This document shows positions 31,901-41,419 of a stretch of 64,000 bases of DNA, piece after piece. Position 1 is the stretch's first letter, and each line of letters begins with the position of its first letter. The position numbers and the translations under genes are program-made. Origin of the DNA: Paralichthys olivaceus (taxonomy: Eukaryota > Chordata > Actinopteri > Pleuronectiformes > Paralichthyidae); assembly GCF_024713975.1 (NCBI RefSeq), contig NC_091110.1, forward strand, positions 1,054,001 through 1,118,000. The letters are read 5' to 3'. The notes under the pieces are model-generated. The model was not told the origin of the DNA. It worked only from the letters and a program-made list of their open reading frames with translations, and searched no databases.

Positions 31901-34900
31901 AGATACTGACCTATGCTTTGATACAACCTCCCAACTTTTCTCACTCACTCACTCAAAAAATTACTTTGTTAAATAACATCAGGAACAAACCATGAAAACA
32001 CAGAATTTTCACTATGATCCACAGCTGCTGATCAAAAGGCTGGTTGTACTTTATATTTACCCATGGGGCGGGTCCGCTCTACGGAGGCAGCCATGTTTTT
32101 TACAGTAGTCCAAACTGGACAAACACGCTATTTATGACAACGAAAAGTTTATTTCATGTTTGGAAGGGGAGGGTGAGATGAGGGGTATTCTGCTGCTCCA
32201 TGCAGCTTCACCACTAGATGTCACTAAATACTACTACTGAACTTTTAAGGGCAGAGGATGTTACACCTTGTAAGCCCTATGAGACAAATTGTGATTTGTG
32301 ATATACAAATAAAATTTGATTGATTGATTTTTGTTTGTACAGTGCTGGAGTTTCCTGTGTCCTCCCTCCACACTCCTGCTGATCAGCTCTCACTTAAATT
32401 AATAAACACAAACACTCATCACAAGTTATCAGGACCTGATCAGTACATGAAGTTTAATTAGTGTTTTTTGAATTGCTCCAGAGTTCATGAGGCTGCATTT
32501 AAACAAGAAAAAATCGTCAACATTTTGTGCGAGCTCAGCACAACACGAGATGTGATACTCACAGCCAGGACTCAGTGTTAAAGTGACAGGAATATCCGGA
32601 TTCATGACCCGACACCATTAATTAGTAACTAAATACATGCATGTAAGTTTGTCATCTAAATCAAAACCATCTCAATAAAAGATTGAACAAATGAACATGA
32701 ACTAGTTCATTTTTGGAACTGTGAACTTAGTTCAAAATTAAAAAAAACTATGAACATGAACCAGTTCAATTTCATTTGTATGAACTGAACTTTGAACTAG
32801 ATTTTTTTAAGTGTGAACTGGCACAAAACTGATCCCATGGAGTGTTGGCAAGGATAATGAAGCATTGAAAACTACCTCTAAAATGACAATGAAACAGGAC
32901 CGACTTCTCCATAAAACAAGAACACACAGGGCACAGAGAATCTAAACTGAGGATGCAGTTAAGACTTTTGCTGCGATGAAGGCCCGCTGTATGCACTTCT
33001 AAAAGGTAAACTTTATTTGCTCTCTAGTCTTTCATGTATTTCTTGCATATTTGTTTGGCGCACATGAGAAAGCGGTGTATAGGAGAGATTTGCACTGGTA
33101 TGATTTAGTTTGAGGTGCTGAAATTGGATTTTATTGAAAATAGCTGTATTTGCTGCCATGACTCATGATGTGGATCCGAAAACGCCCATATTATGCATAT
33201 TTTAACACTTTTTGCACTTTGAGCACACTAGTGTTGCACTAGATTGCACTCGTGTTGTTACTGGTATGTTGCAAATAGAGGGACAGTAAAATTATTGTTC
33301 ACTTAAGCTTGCTCTTTGGGTGAATCCAAGCTTTTACAAGGCACAGCCACCTTCCTTGTGATGTTACACAAATAGACACATTTACATAATTGATGAACTT
33401 GATAACTTTGACTTTTTTTTTTAAACTTCCCATTGAATGTGAACTCTGTAATTGGTCTGTCACCAGTTGACATCTGACGGTGTTGACAAAGTAAGAGTTC
33501 ACGTAGCAGCCATTTTCTATTCAGCTTGATTCTAGTTACAAACAGAACCTACTTCAGGAGAATAAAATGATCTAAACATTTCTAAAGAATTTCCTCATAA
33601 ATTGGAAGCAGTGTTTTCTTTTTATAAAACAAGCTATTTTTAATCATTTCAACATTTGTATCCCTTTTTTAACACATGAATGATTGAACCCTTCTCTGTG
33701 GACATGCTGTTTTAGATGTAGTGGGGAAGACAGTAAGTGTCATAGATTTGATATAATAATTATTCAATTAAATTGAAGGAGATAACTCTGTTGAATACAT
33801 TTGAGTAATAATCCCTCATTACATCTACATTTGAAAATATTTTCACTTTTAAACCTAAATACGTTTCAACTGCTGGAGGTGTTTTGTCCCATGCCTCAAG
33901 AATCAGTAACATATCAGTATGTGGCCATGTTAGTACTTAATTTAACACAAAGGCTGCACGATTTATTGTAATAAAAGCCTAATCCCAGTTCACAGTTCAC
34001 ACCCATCTGCAATGTAATTTCTAAATGACCAAAATCTGCAGCATTTCGAGGCAGGAGAGCGAGTGAGAGAAAAAGCAGAGAAATGTTTTTCTAAAAATCT
34101 AAAGAAAACCCAGCTGAAGGTGATGAGAATCAGATAAACAACCCCACTGTGATGTGTGACGGAAGAAGATTTTACCTATTTGAAAACAGGTTTATCACGT
34201 AGTGTTCAGTGTTGACCTTGTGTTGGTGGCTCAAAAAAAAAATCAATATATGGACACTTCAGATTCATTTTGAAACAGCAACAGGTCAGTGAAAGGCATA
34301 ACCATGTACATTACATCGATTTTAATAATATGAAACAAACTGCACGTAGTGGTTTTAAAGTATAACTGTTACCGGACATGTACTGTGGAGGAACTCTGCA
34401 GAATTTGGAAGGGACTTTCTCGTCAGTTTGCCTTTCAAACTTCCAAAACACAGCAGCAGATTCTCTGCTGAGATGCGTTTATAACAGCAACAAATCCTCT
34501 GCAGGATTCAAGTGAGGGGTGGTGTAGCAGTTAGAGATAGGACGTAATGTATTAATTACGCTGCAGAGATCACACGTTTTTGTTTGGCACCTCTGCACCA
34601 GTGCCAATTCTAATTACCGCAAACTCTCTTCTGCAGACTTTATACTGTAGGGCCAGACAGAGAAAGTCTGCAGAAACTCTGGATGCTCTCACTCAGACAT
34701 TTGTGTTTACACATGCACCATCTCTTGAGTTCACTGCATGTCTGAAAACACTTTATGTTTCCAAAATGTCCAAACATGTGCTAGATATCATTAAGAGATA
34801 CTTACGGTGGGATGTTCTCAAACTCTGGTACAGTGATAAACTCCATCTCTTTGATGTAGCTTTTGCTGGTCTTTTTTACATTTTCTGGTTGGACAAGTTG

Positions 34901-37900
34901 AACATCTGCTGCTTCTTTCTTGTTCAAAACAGGTTCAGTTCCACTGAGAGACAAAACAAAGATTAGAAAGTCAGTGCTGGGGGTTATTTTTTAATACTAC
35001 ATAGTAGGGGTGTTTGATATTGACAAAAATAATATTTCTATATTTTTGCCACTGGTGAAGCCTGGCTAGCCAGGCTCTCTGTCCGGAATGAGTGGGTGGG
35101 TGGGTCGGAGAGACAGAGGGAAGGAAAAAGAGAGGGGAAAGGGTGAGAGACCCTTGTACATCGTTAAAGGTCTAGTGTGTAGAATTTATTGATATCTAGA
35201 GGTGAAATTGCATGTTGCAGCTGAATACTCCTCATTTCACCCTCCCCTCCCAAACATGAAAGAGAACCTTTAGTGAACTTCAAGGTTTTAGTTTGTCTAG
35301 TTTGGACAACAGTAAAAAACATGGCGGCCTGCATAGAGATTACCCACCTCCATGTAAGTATTAAGTCTTTAAATTTAAAGGGCATGGTAATGAAAACAAA
35401 TATTCATAACAATTTAGATGTTTACACACCAGTGAAAACATCACTAGGATTATTTTATATTCAATTTCTGCCAAAAATTCATCTAAATCTTACACACTGA
35501 ACCTTTAAAACAACAATTAAGATATTATCGTAGATTATAAATAAAGCACACCCCTACAACATAGTCAAAAATAACTGCATAGTCCATGTTTCTAAGAGGT
35601 GAAAAATACAGAAAAGTAATAGCTTCTACTTTATGCACATACTGTACATGGAGCTGCAGGGGTGAGCTCACTGATGATGTGTGATATTGACTATCAAACT
35701 TCAATTCAATTTTATTTGTATATTGCCAAATTAGGGCTAGGCGATATATAGAAAAAAAAATGTACGATAATTTTTTTTCTTATCAGTCAATATCGATATA
35801 TATTGTGGTATAAATCAAATCAGCGTCACTGCACTGAGGCACATTACTCTGCGCAGGTCAACAGGAGACTCTGCTGCTCTGAGAAGGATCCTTAGAACTG
35901 ATCTTTATAAAAAAACGCTGAATTCATATTTATGTTCCTTAACGGGGGCCTCGCTTCTTCTGCAACAATGACGTTAAAATACCACATTGATCTGAGGGAA
36001 GAGTTTCTCTTCTTTCAGCAGGAGTGTGTGTGAGTGTGTGTGAGTGTGTGTGTGTTTTTCTCTGTCACTTTTTACACAAACTTATAATCACATGGGATAT
36101 TCACCATCTAGTCCTATATTCTAAAATAGTTATTAATCAATGATATGAGATCATGACACCGGATCATTCCGGTCACATTAACACTGATGTCCTGACTGCG
36201 CATCACATGAAGTCTTGTGTTGTCTAGCAGGTTTAAACATGTGTCTCATAAACTCTAGAGCGAATCAAACAATTACAAAGTAAAAAACAGTTCTGTGCTG
36301 TCCTAACAGGACGACGTGACCTTTAAACAAGACAATCAATGTATTGTCCCCTGAAACTGAGCTTACATTAAAGACTGTATTGCTAGTACTAATTGGGAGA
36401 TTTTTAAAGGTGCATCCACATATGAGGACTCAGACAAAAACATAGAGGAGTATGCCACATGTGTAACAGACTACATCAGTACCTTCATTGAAAATGTAGT
36501 GCCCACTGTACAGATTTGCAGATATCCAAATCAAAAGCCTTGGATAAATAATAAGGTACAACACATACTGCTTGCTCGCTCCACTGCTTTTAAATCAGGC
36601 AATGAGGAGGAATACAGGCTGGCAAAATACAGACTCCAGAAGAGCATCAAACAGGCCAGAAGACAGTACTGACAAGAGCTGGAAGGTTTCTACTCTGCAG
36701 CTGATGCCAGGCAGATTTGGCAGGGCTGAGAAACACAGACACAGACTACGGTGGCACTTATTCAGGAATAACAAACTATAACACCTCCTTACCGGATGAG
36801 TTGAACATATTCTACGCTCGCTTCGAACAATCCCATCCGACACAGAAGTCCTTAAAATATGGAAAATACAACCCTGAGGAAAATCAACCCCCACAAGGCC
36901 TTGTGCCCAAACAACATCCCAGGAAGGGCCCTCAGGGTATGTGCTATAGAACTCACTGATGCCTCGCACAGTTCTATCCTGCTTTAAAAAGACCACTATC
37001 ATCCCGATCCCCAAGAAAAACCCAGTAACCTGCTTGAATGATTATAGACTAGTTGCACTTACACCCATTATTATGAAGTGCTTCGAGCAGGTCATACTGG
37101 GTCACATCAAATCAATCATTACCTCCACTGGACCCCCTGCAGTTTGCATACCAGTCCAACAGATCTACTGAGGATGCAGTTTGTACTGCCCTGCACACTG
37201 CCCTCTCCCATCTGGAAAACAAGGACACCTACATCAAAATGCTGTTCATTGACTACAGCTCAGCATTCAACACAGTCATCCCTGCCAAACTAACACTGAA
37301 ACTGTTAAGCCAAGGACTGAACCCCCTCAGTGACTGGATCTCAGACTTCCTCATCTGCCGACCACAATCTGTCAGGATTGGAAACACCGCTACCGGGACA
37401 TTACTCATGAACACTGGCACCCCTCTACACACACCACTGTGCTGGTGACACCACAGTCCTGGGTCTCATCAGTAACAATGATGAATCAGCCTATTGCAGG
37501 GAGGGGGAGGACCTAGTGCTGTGGTGTCAAAAAAATAACCTGACGCTAAATGTCAGCAAAACAAAGGAGGTGAATGTGGACCTGAGGAAAGGGAGGAGTC
37601 AACACACACCATTACACATTGGTGAGACTGAGGTGGAAAGGGTCGACACCTTCAAGTTCCTCTGCGTTCACATCAGTGAGGACTTCACCTAGATCCACCT
37701 AGACTAAAGCCTAGTTTATGCTTTTGCATCGCATCGAAGCCGTAGCCTGACGCGCACCTCCAAAAAATCCTAACTACGCGTCGACGCGGACCGCAAGCAC
37801 TGTGATTGGTCCGTTCAGAACGTAAGTTCCGGCAGTTGCTTTTTCCGGTCTTTCTTCCTCCTCGTACAGACCACATCCGCAAACGTCTTTTCTGTCGCCT

Positions 37901-39330
37901 GCGCTTCAACATTTGCAATATAAGCATTTGTTCTACAATATAGATGAGCTCCAACTCCAAATACAGCGGCTCCACCTCAGTCGCCATTGTTTACTGTGAT
38001 CGAAAGAAAAAGCAAGGATTCGGCTATAACCCCGAAACCACACAAACACACAGCCACACCCCCCTAGCAGCATGGCGGTGAATTGCAGAGCAACGCGTTC
38101 CCTCTACGCAGAACTTCGAATGCTCAACGATGGCGTCATGTCGACGCCGTACCTACGCCGTTGACGTGACGCAGAAGCATAAACTAGGCTTAAGTGAATA
38201 CCCATCAAGGCATTCTTGAGATATCATGTTCACAGAAATGGGATGGACAAAGGGATGGACACAAGGACAGACGGACAACAGGAAAACATAATGATACATA
38301 AAATAATAAAACACATGCTTTCCTCACCATGTTGGGACTTTCTTCATGGGCATGTGTGCAGGTATGTTGTCCTTCATGTGATGGACATCTTCCACATCCT
38401 TCTTGAATACCTCCTCAAGTTTCTGAAACTCAAACAAACTATTTGTGTCATAGGGCTAGACAGTGTTAGGAAAACATGCGATAACATTGTTTAATATCGC
38501 AATGAAGATACGACATTCCATGGGTATAGACACAGGGATCATGGACAGCTCCACAGCAGTGAGGAGGGCCACAGCCTAAGTACACCTATAGAGTTCATTT
38601 GGGGTCTTTTTAATATATATATGGACCATGAAAAGTGTCTCGTCAACATGTTGTGCTCTGTACAACACGAGACAAGACATGAAAAGCATGACTCAGTGTT
38701 AAAGTGAAGGAGCGACAGATTCATGATCCGACACCATCGATTAATAACTAAACACATGATTTTATTTTTCAATCTTAATAACTGCATCATTTGTCTTGTT
38801 ACATGTATACAAATACAAACCGAATGTTAAATGTATATATCCACCTTCTGTCATTTATCTTTCCGTTCCCACAACGATATACAGAGAAAATGGGGATTTT
38901 TCAGGTATATTTACAAATGGTGATTAATCGTAATTAATCCACAGCTACCCTGTGATTAAACTGATCAAAATTTTGATTTTTTGAAAGCCCTACTTATATT
39001 ACATGAGTGTGTAGCCTCTGTTTACCTTTAAATGCTTTAGTTGCTCCTTCTGCTGGCCTACACGTTTTTCAAACTCCTCTAAAAGGCTCTCCAGGGCAAA
39101 CAGTTCTTGTCCAAGTTTCCTATTTTTATTTTGAGGCAATTCTACATGAGAGAGACAGAGAAAAGGGACCACATTTCTTTATCAATGACACTGTACACAA
39201 AAAAACAACAGTTATGTGTCCTGTCTTAAATAAATCACTGCTTCATACCAACAACTGATAGATCAACCATGCGTTGTAAGGATGATATCCTGTCATGAAT
39301 GTGAAGACTGATATCCTCCAGCTCACTCAT
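28764..39330 (-). CDS. ska1: Spindle and kinetochore-associated protein 1 (complete, six coding exons)
   Basis: Subunit of the Ska complex (with Ska2 and Ska3) that holds kinetochores on depolymerising microtubules. The coding exons are 39249-39330, 39026-39141, 38328-38422, 34806-34943, 31235-31404 and 28764-28912; all GT-AG and phase-consistent, 750 nt or 249 residues plus stop (human 255). Residues 1-97 are helical coiled-coil ([20 protein letters not shown], then [13 protein letters not shown]), the part that forms the Ska core trimer. A linker follows; from about residue 122 comes the C-terminal microtubule-binding winged-helix domain with [44 protein letters not shown] and the terminal RGGGLTRY. 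A possible non-coding first exon lies at about 39719-39760. The last intron hosts a Tc1 element, others host MITEs and a LINE. Confidence 0.95.
28920..29300. other. ska1 intron 5, 3' part
   Basis: Non-coding, no recognised element before the GAAT microsatellite. Confidence 0.5.
29308..29342. repeat. (GAAT)n microsatellite, left half
   Basis: GATG/GAAT units directly abutting the Tc1 insertion at a TA. The array resumes on the other side at 30952. Confidence 0.9.
29343..30949 (-). mobile_element. Tc1/mariner transposon with long IR/DR termini (inactive)
   Basis: 1,607 bp between TA dinucleotides at 29341-29342 and 30950-30951. The ends are CAGTGGGTACGGAAAGTATT and its inverse. The inverted repeats are about 200-210 bp (29343-29542 and 30740-30949) and each has a TATTCAGACCC direct repeat at its outer and inner edge, the arrangement known from Sleeping Beauty-type elements. 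It encodes a minus-strand Tc1 transposase broken into two frames. Inserted in a GAAT array in ska1 intron 5, in the same orientation as the gene. Confidence 0.95.
29545..30577 (-). pseudogene. Tc1 transposase, broken
   Basis: The N-terminal part (30577-30206) starts [20 protein letters not shown] and contains the paired-type helix-turn-helix ([20 protein letters not shown]) and a GRPAKLS basic motif. It stops at about residue 123. The C-terminal part (30066-29545) has [33 protein letters not shown] and [12 protein letters not shown], ending STQY. The second Asp (QQD) and the Glu (PVE) are 34 residues apart (DD34E). Between the parts I see an in-frame TGA, a short deletion near 30185 and a shortened T run near 30085, so no full protein can be made. 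It would cut and paste the element by TA-targeted transposition. Confidence 0.92.
30952..31038. repeat. (GAAT/AATA)n microsatellite, right half
   Basis: ATGAATGAATAA-type units continuing the array split by the Tc1 element. Confidence 0.9.
31235..31404 (-). CDS. ska1: ska1 coding exon 5
   Basis: [20 protein letters not shown], then [11 protein letters not shown] and [14 protein letters not shown]: the core of the winged-helix domain. The donor is GTACAC. Confidence 0.95.
31410..32040. other. ska1 intron 4, nothing recognised
   Basis: AT-rich, no element identified. Confidence 0.45.
32045..32250. mobile_element. Truncated piggyBac-type MITE
   Basis: Has GGAGGCAGCCATGTTTTTTACAGTAGTCCAAACTGGACAAAC and GGAGGGTGAGATGAGGGGTA, then a diverged CTACTACTGAACTTTTAA end. 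Homologous to 27687-28040; the left end is missing. Confidence 0.65.
32251..32335 (+). repeat. (ATTG)n-ended retroposon tail, second copy
   Basis: GGCAGAGGATGTTACACCTTG, then CCTATGAGACAAATTGTGAT and ATACAAATAAAATTTGATTG. Inverse match to 22903-23045. It starts exactly where the piggyBac MITE ends. Confidence 0.65.
32340..34800. other. ska1 intron 4, mostly unrecognised
   Basis: 32400-32660 shares a block (CAGTGTTAAAGTGA...TTCATGA.CCGACACCAT) with 38690-38750, so it is a relic of a dispersed repeat. The rest has no element I can name. (GAACT/AACTTTGAACT)-type repetition lies at 32700-32810. Confidence 0.45.
34806..34943 (-). CDS. ska1: ska1 coding exon 4
   Basis: Linker and start of the microtubule-binding domain: [20 protein letters not shown], then [18 protein letters not shown]. 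The donor is a consensus GTAAGT. Confidence 0.9.
35164..35508. mobile_element. piggyBac-type MITE, complete
   Basis: TTAA at both edges. Ends AGGTCTAGTGTGTAGAATTT and AATCTTACACACTGAACCT. The internal block TTTCACCCTCCCCTCCCAAACATG is the inverse of that in the 27687 copy. In ska1 intron 3. Confidence 0.75.
35700..35732 (+). repeat. TTCAATTCAATTTTATTTGTATA tail motif
   Basis: Short fragment of the retroposon-tail motif also present at 45686-45740, cut by the hAT-like element that follows. Confidence 0.5.
35733..36350. mobile_element. hAT-like non-autonomous element, related to 9562-10319
   Basis: The left end TAGGGCTAGGCGATATATAG is followed by ATCAGTCAATATCGATAT. The distal part shares TAGCAGGTTTAAACATGT and a GATCATG...GGTCAC block with the copy at 9562-10319. 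The right end is lost, probably at the LINE junction near 36350. Confidence 0.55.
36351..37703 (+). mobile_element. LINE fragment (L2-like, Jockey group), 5'-truncated and frameshifted
   Basis: The reading frames give pre-RT linker [100 protein letters not shown] and a thumb region with [17 protein letters not shown] (reading TGTGGTGTC as a mutated WC). The YADD region is reduced to LCW-GDTTVL near 37440, so part of the palm is missing. Interrupted at the 3' side by the Harbinger MITE. Confidence 0.8.
37708..38190. mobile_element. PIF/Harbinger-type MITE with TAA duplication
   Basis: 483 bp flanked by TAA (37705-37707 and 38191-38193). The termini AGCCTAGTTTATGCTTTTGC and GCAGAAGCATAAACTAGGCT are inverted. 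Subterminal CGCGTCGACGCGG-like and GTCGACGCCGTA motifs make it strongly CpG-rich compared with its AT-rich surroundings. The 3-bp TWA duplication is the Harbinger hallmark. Confidence 0.8.
38194..38327 (+). repeat. Dispersed repeat with GGACAGACGGACAACA motif
   Basis: TTCTTGAGATATCATGTTCACA followed by GGACAGACGGACAACAGGAAAACATAATG, a block often met in teleost repeats. It directly precedes ska1 exon 3. Confidence 0.4.
38328..38422 (-). CDS. ska1: ska1 coding exon 3
   Basis: [20 protein letters not shown] and [11 protein letters not shown]. The [16 protein letters not shown] stretch parallels human DIEHLKENVPSHLP. The donor is GTGAGG. Confidence 0.9.
38451..38992. mobile_element. hAT-like relic
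   Basis: The left end TAGGGCTAGACAGTG and the right end AAAGCCCTA could be inverted termini. The inner part has the CAGTGTTAAAGTGA...TTCATGATCCGACACCAT block shared with 32560-32625. No flanking duplication found. Confidence 0.4.
39026..39141 (-). CDS. ska1: ska1 coding exon 2
   Basis: Joins as a Glu codon, then [20 protein letters not shown] and [18 protein letters not shown]: a coiled-coil pattern. Ends in phase 0 at GTAAAC. Confidence 0.9.
39249..39330 (-). CDS. ska1: ska1 coding exon 1
   Basis: Starts [23 protein letters not shown] acceptor lies 4 nt before the ATG, so an upstream untranslated exon is likely. The donor is GTATGA. 27 codons plus one base. Confidence 0.9.
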
Positions 39331-39760
39331 TTTCCTGAAAAGGGGCAGAGCCATTGCATTTACAACAGTACTTTGCACATTGTAAACTGCTACTTTAAAT
39401 AACGCTAGCTAAGTAGGTGTACCATTGCTTTCCATAGAAATAACAACATAAAGCGACATGAACCTCCATAATAACAACCAACACAGATGGTAAAAGATTG
39501 CCTTTCCGAAGTCAAGATCATGCTTTTTTTTAAAAACAAAACAATATCGTTTATAAAAGTGAAGTTAGCTGACAGCCAACAGCTACGTGAGCTAAAGCTA
39601 TTATTTCATCACAAACATCTGAATAGTCATATCTCTGAGACAAATCAGCAAATACAGAGCTGCACTATCTATGCCGTAAACACAAAATGAAACGGTAAGT
39701 TTCATTCGTGGCGCTTACTCTGCCAAGTAAGCAACCACCGCCGCGTTGTTCGTCTTCTTC
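39331..39760 (-). promoter_or_regulatory. ska1 5' UTR intron and likely non-coding first exon
   Basis: An acceptor TTTTCAG lies at 39335 and a donor-like GTAAGC at 39717-39718, bounding a 5' UTR intron. The first exon would be about 39719-39760, rich in CpG (CACCGCCGCGTTG on + strand). No TATA box. Inferred from splice signals only. Confidence 0.5.
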
Positions 39761-39860
39761 GTCGTCTTCTTCGTCGTCTTCTTTTTGCTGTTTACTGGCG
39801 GGTGGCACCTAACGTTAAAGGTGCATTACCGCCACCTAACATGCTGGAGTGTGGGTCAGA
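39755..39860 (+). repeat. Short repeat (TTTACTGGCGG...GTGCATTACCGCCACC), copy 2
   Basis: CTTCTTTTTGCTGTTTACTGGCGGG, then AAAGGTGCATTACCGCCACC and TGGAGTGTGGGTCA. Same order as at 14848-14940, and same orientation relative to the gene it precedes. Confidence 0.65.
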
Positions 39861-39888
39861 GTGTTTGGTCTGCGGAAATACATACAAT

Positions 39889-39915
39889 AAAATAATAATA
39901 ATAATAATAATAACA
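39889..39915. repeat. (AAT)n microsatellite
   Basis: About eight AAT/ATA units next to the piggyBac MITE. Confidence 0.85.
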
Positions 39916-40162
39916 ATAAATAGAAGAAAAAAATACATTACTGGAACTTAAAGGTACAGTGTGTAGAATTTTGTGATATCTAGTGTTGAAATTGCATGTT
40001 GGAGCTGAACACCCCTCACCTCACCCTCTCCTTCCAAACATGAAAAACAACCTGTGATAGCCTTTAATTGACATAAAAACTCAAAAGATGTTTAGTTTGT
40101 CCTAGTGAAAACATCATGAGGATTATTCTACATTATACTTCTGACAATAGTTCCCTTTCACC

Positions 40163-41381
40163 CATGGACGAAATTTTGATTTTAGAGGTGGGGGGGACAC
40201 AAGTATTTTTAATAAAACCCAAACTCTTTCAGTTTACTGTGTTTTCTGGCAGTTCTTCTAGTTTTCTATTGTTACTAGGGATGCACCAATACCACTTTTT
40301 TTAAAACCGATACAACGCACAAGCATCTGATGGAGGAGTAACTCGCCTCTTATCGCGGTCTTCATGCAAAAAATGGTATCGGTTCTTGGTATCTGTCACG
40401 ATGGCAGGGTGGATAGGCAGTGGACCCATGAATGAAAATAATCAAATAATCTCTTTGGCATTAAATATAAGTTTTAAAAAAAACCTCTGCATTGTTGAGG
40501 TTCTACAGTAATACATTTTATTTATCAGCACTTCAAAACTCACAGACACTTTACAAGATTATTGAGAGCTTTGTAAATGATGAGGACGATCTTTCATTGG
40601 ATGCTGCTTTATTGGGAGGTGAAGTGAAGGTGTTGCAGGACCAGTGTTGGGCAAGCTACTTGGAAATTGTAGTGAGCTAAAATAGAAGTTATTCTACATT
40701 AAATGAAGCTTCACTACACTGAAGCTACCCACCAGAGAAATGTAGCAAGCTAAGTTACATTAAAATGACAAAAGTAGCTTAACTACATCAAAGCTATTTT
40801 TTCAACATCAAAACAACTTCATACACAGACATTCTAGCTTCACTACCGAAAAGCTATTTGATGTAGAAAACAGCGACGTTACACCCACGTTACTGAGAAA
40901 TGTAGTTAAACTAGTAACGCCGCTAGTTGTAACGCCGCTACTGCCCAACACTGTGCAGGACAGGTGTAATTTGAGCAACTTACACTTTGACTTCTAAAGA
41001 AGTCTCTAATGTCCATTTTCCTTTTTTTAGACATCCTGGCTGCACGCGAAGGCACCTCGAAGACACGCCGCACCACACGCGATTCACAACATAGATAGTA
41101 GGCAGCGGCAGATTAACTGGAAATTGGCGGTTTACAACCTGATTGAGTGACAGGGGGGACGGCCAATCACACAGAAACGGCAGAGCCAATCGACGAGCGT
41201 GTGGGCGGTCTAAACAGGCTTCAGCTTTAGCGGCCGTTTTCCGCTTGGTCCTAGTGCCTGACGCGTCTCTGTTTAATATAGCGTAACATTGTTTTTGGAC
41301 GGTAAAAACTGCAGGGGACAAAAACGGCGTTTTGAAAAAGTGCAGGGGACATGTCCCCTGCGTCCCCCCTAAAAGTGAAAG
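40163..41381. mobile_element. G-rich-ended DNA element nested in the piggyBac MITE
   Basis: 1,219 bp flanked by TTTCACC (40156-40162 and 41382-41388; 7 of 8 if the preceding base is counted). The left end has TTTTAGAGGTGGGGGGGAC, the right end GTCCCCCCTAAAAGTGAAAG: imperfect inverted termini with G/C runs. Contains GGGGACATGTCCCCTGCGTC near the right end and a piece resembling an AGGGATGCACC hAT end near 40277. No transposase frame seen; superfamily uncertain, likely hAT from the 7-8 bp duplication. Confidence 0.55.
40642..40953. mobile_element. hAT-type MITE (CAGTGTTGGGCAAG ends) with perfect 8-bp duplication
   Basis: 312 bp; CAGTGTTGGGCAAGCTACTT on the left and CGCTACTGCCCAACACTG on the right. 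Flanked on both sides by TGCAGGAC (40634-40641 and 40954-40961). The interior is made of GTAGC/AAGCTA-rich repeats with partial palindromic symmetry. Confidence 0.85.
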
Positions 41382-41419
41382 TTTCACCTAAATCTTACAC
41401 ACTGGACCTTTAAATCCTG

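Larger units (their letters stand above)
39948..41413. mobile_element. piggyBac-type MITE split by a nested insertion
   Basis: TTAA at 39948-39951 and 41410-41413. Ends AGGTACAGTGTGTAGAATTT and AATCTTACACACTGGACCT. The internal sequence follows the 35164 copy until 40162 and resumes at 41382. The interruption is bounded by TTTCACC duplicates. Confidence 0.75.

Noticed and set aside
34580..34966. Plus frame of 128 codons
   Set aside because: It is the antisense of ska1 exon 4.
40980..41387. Minus frame of 135 codons
   Set aside because: It lies inside the nested G-rich DNA element and spans its terminus; no transposase motif.
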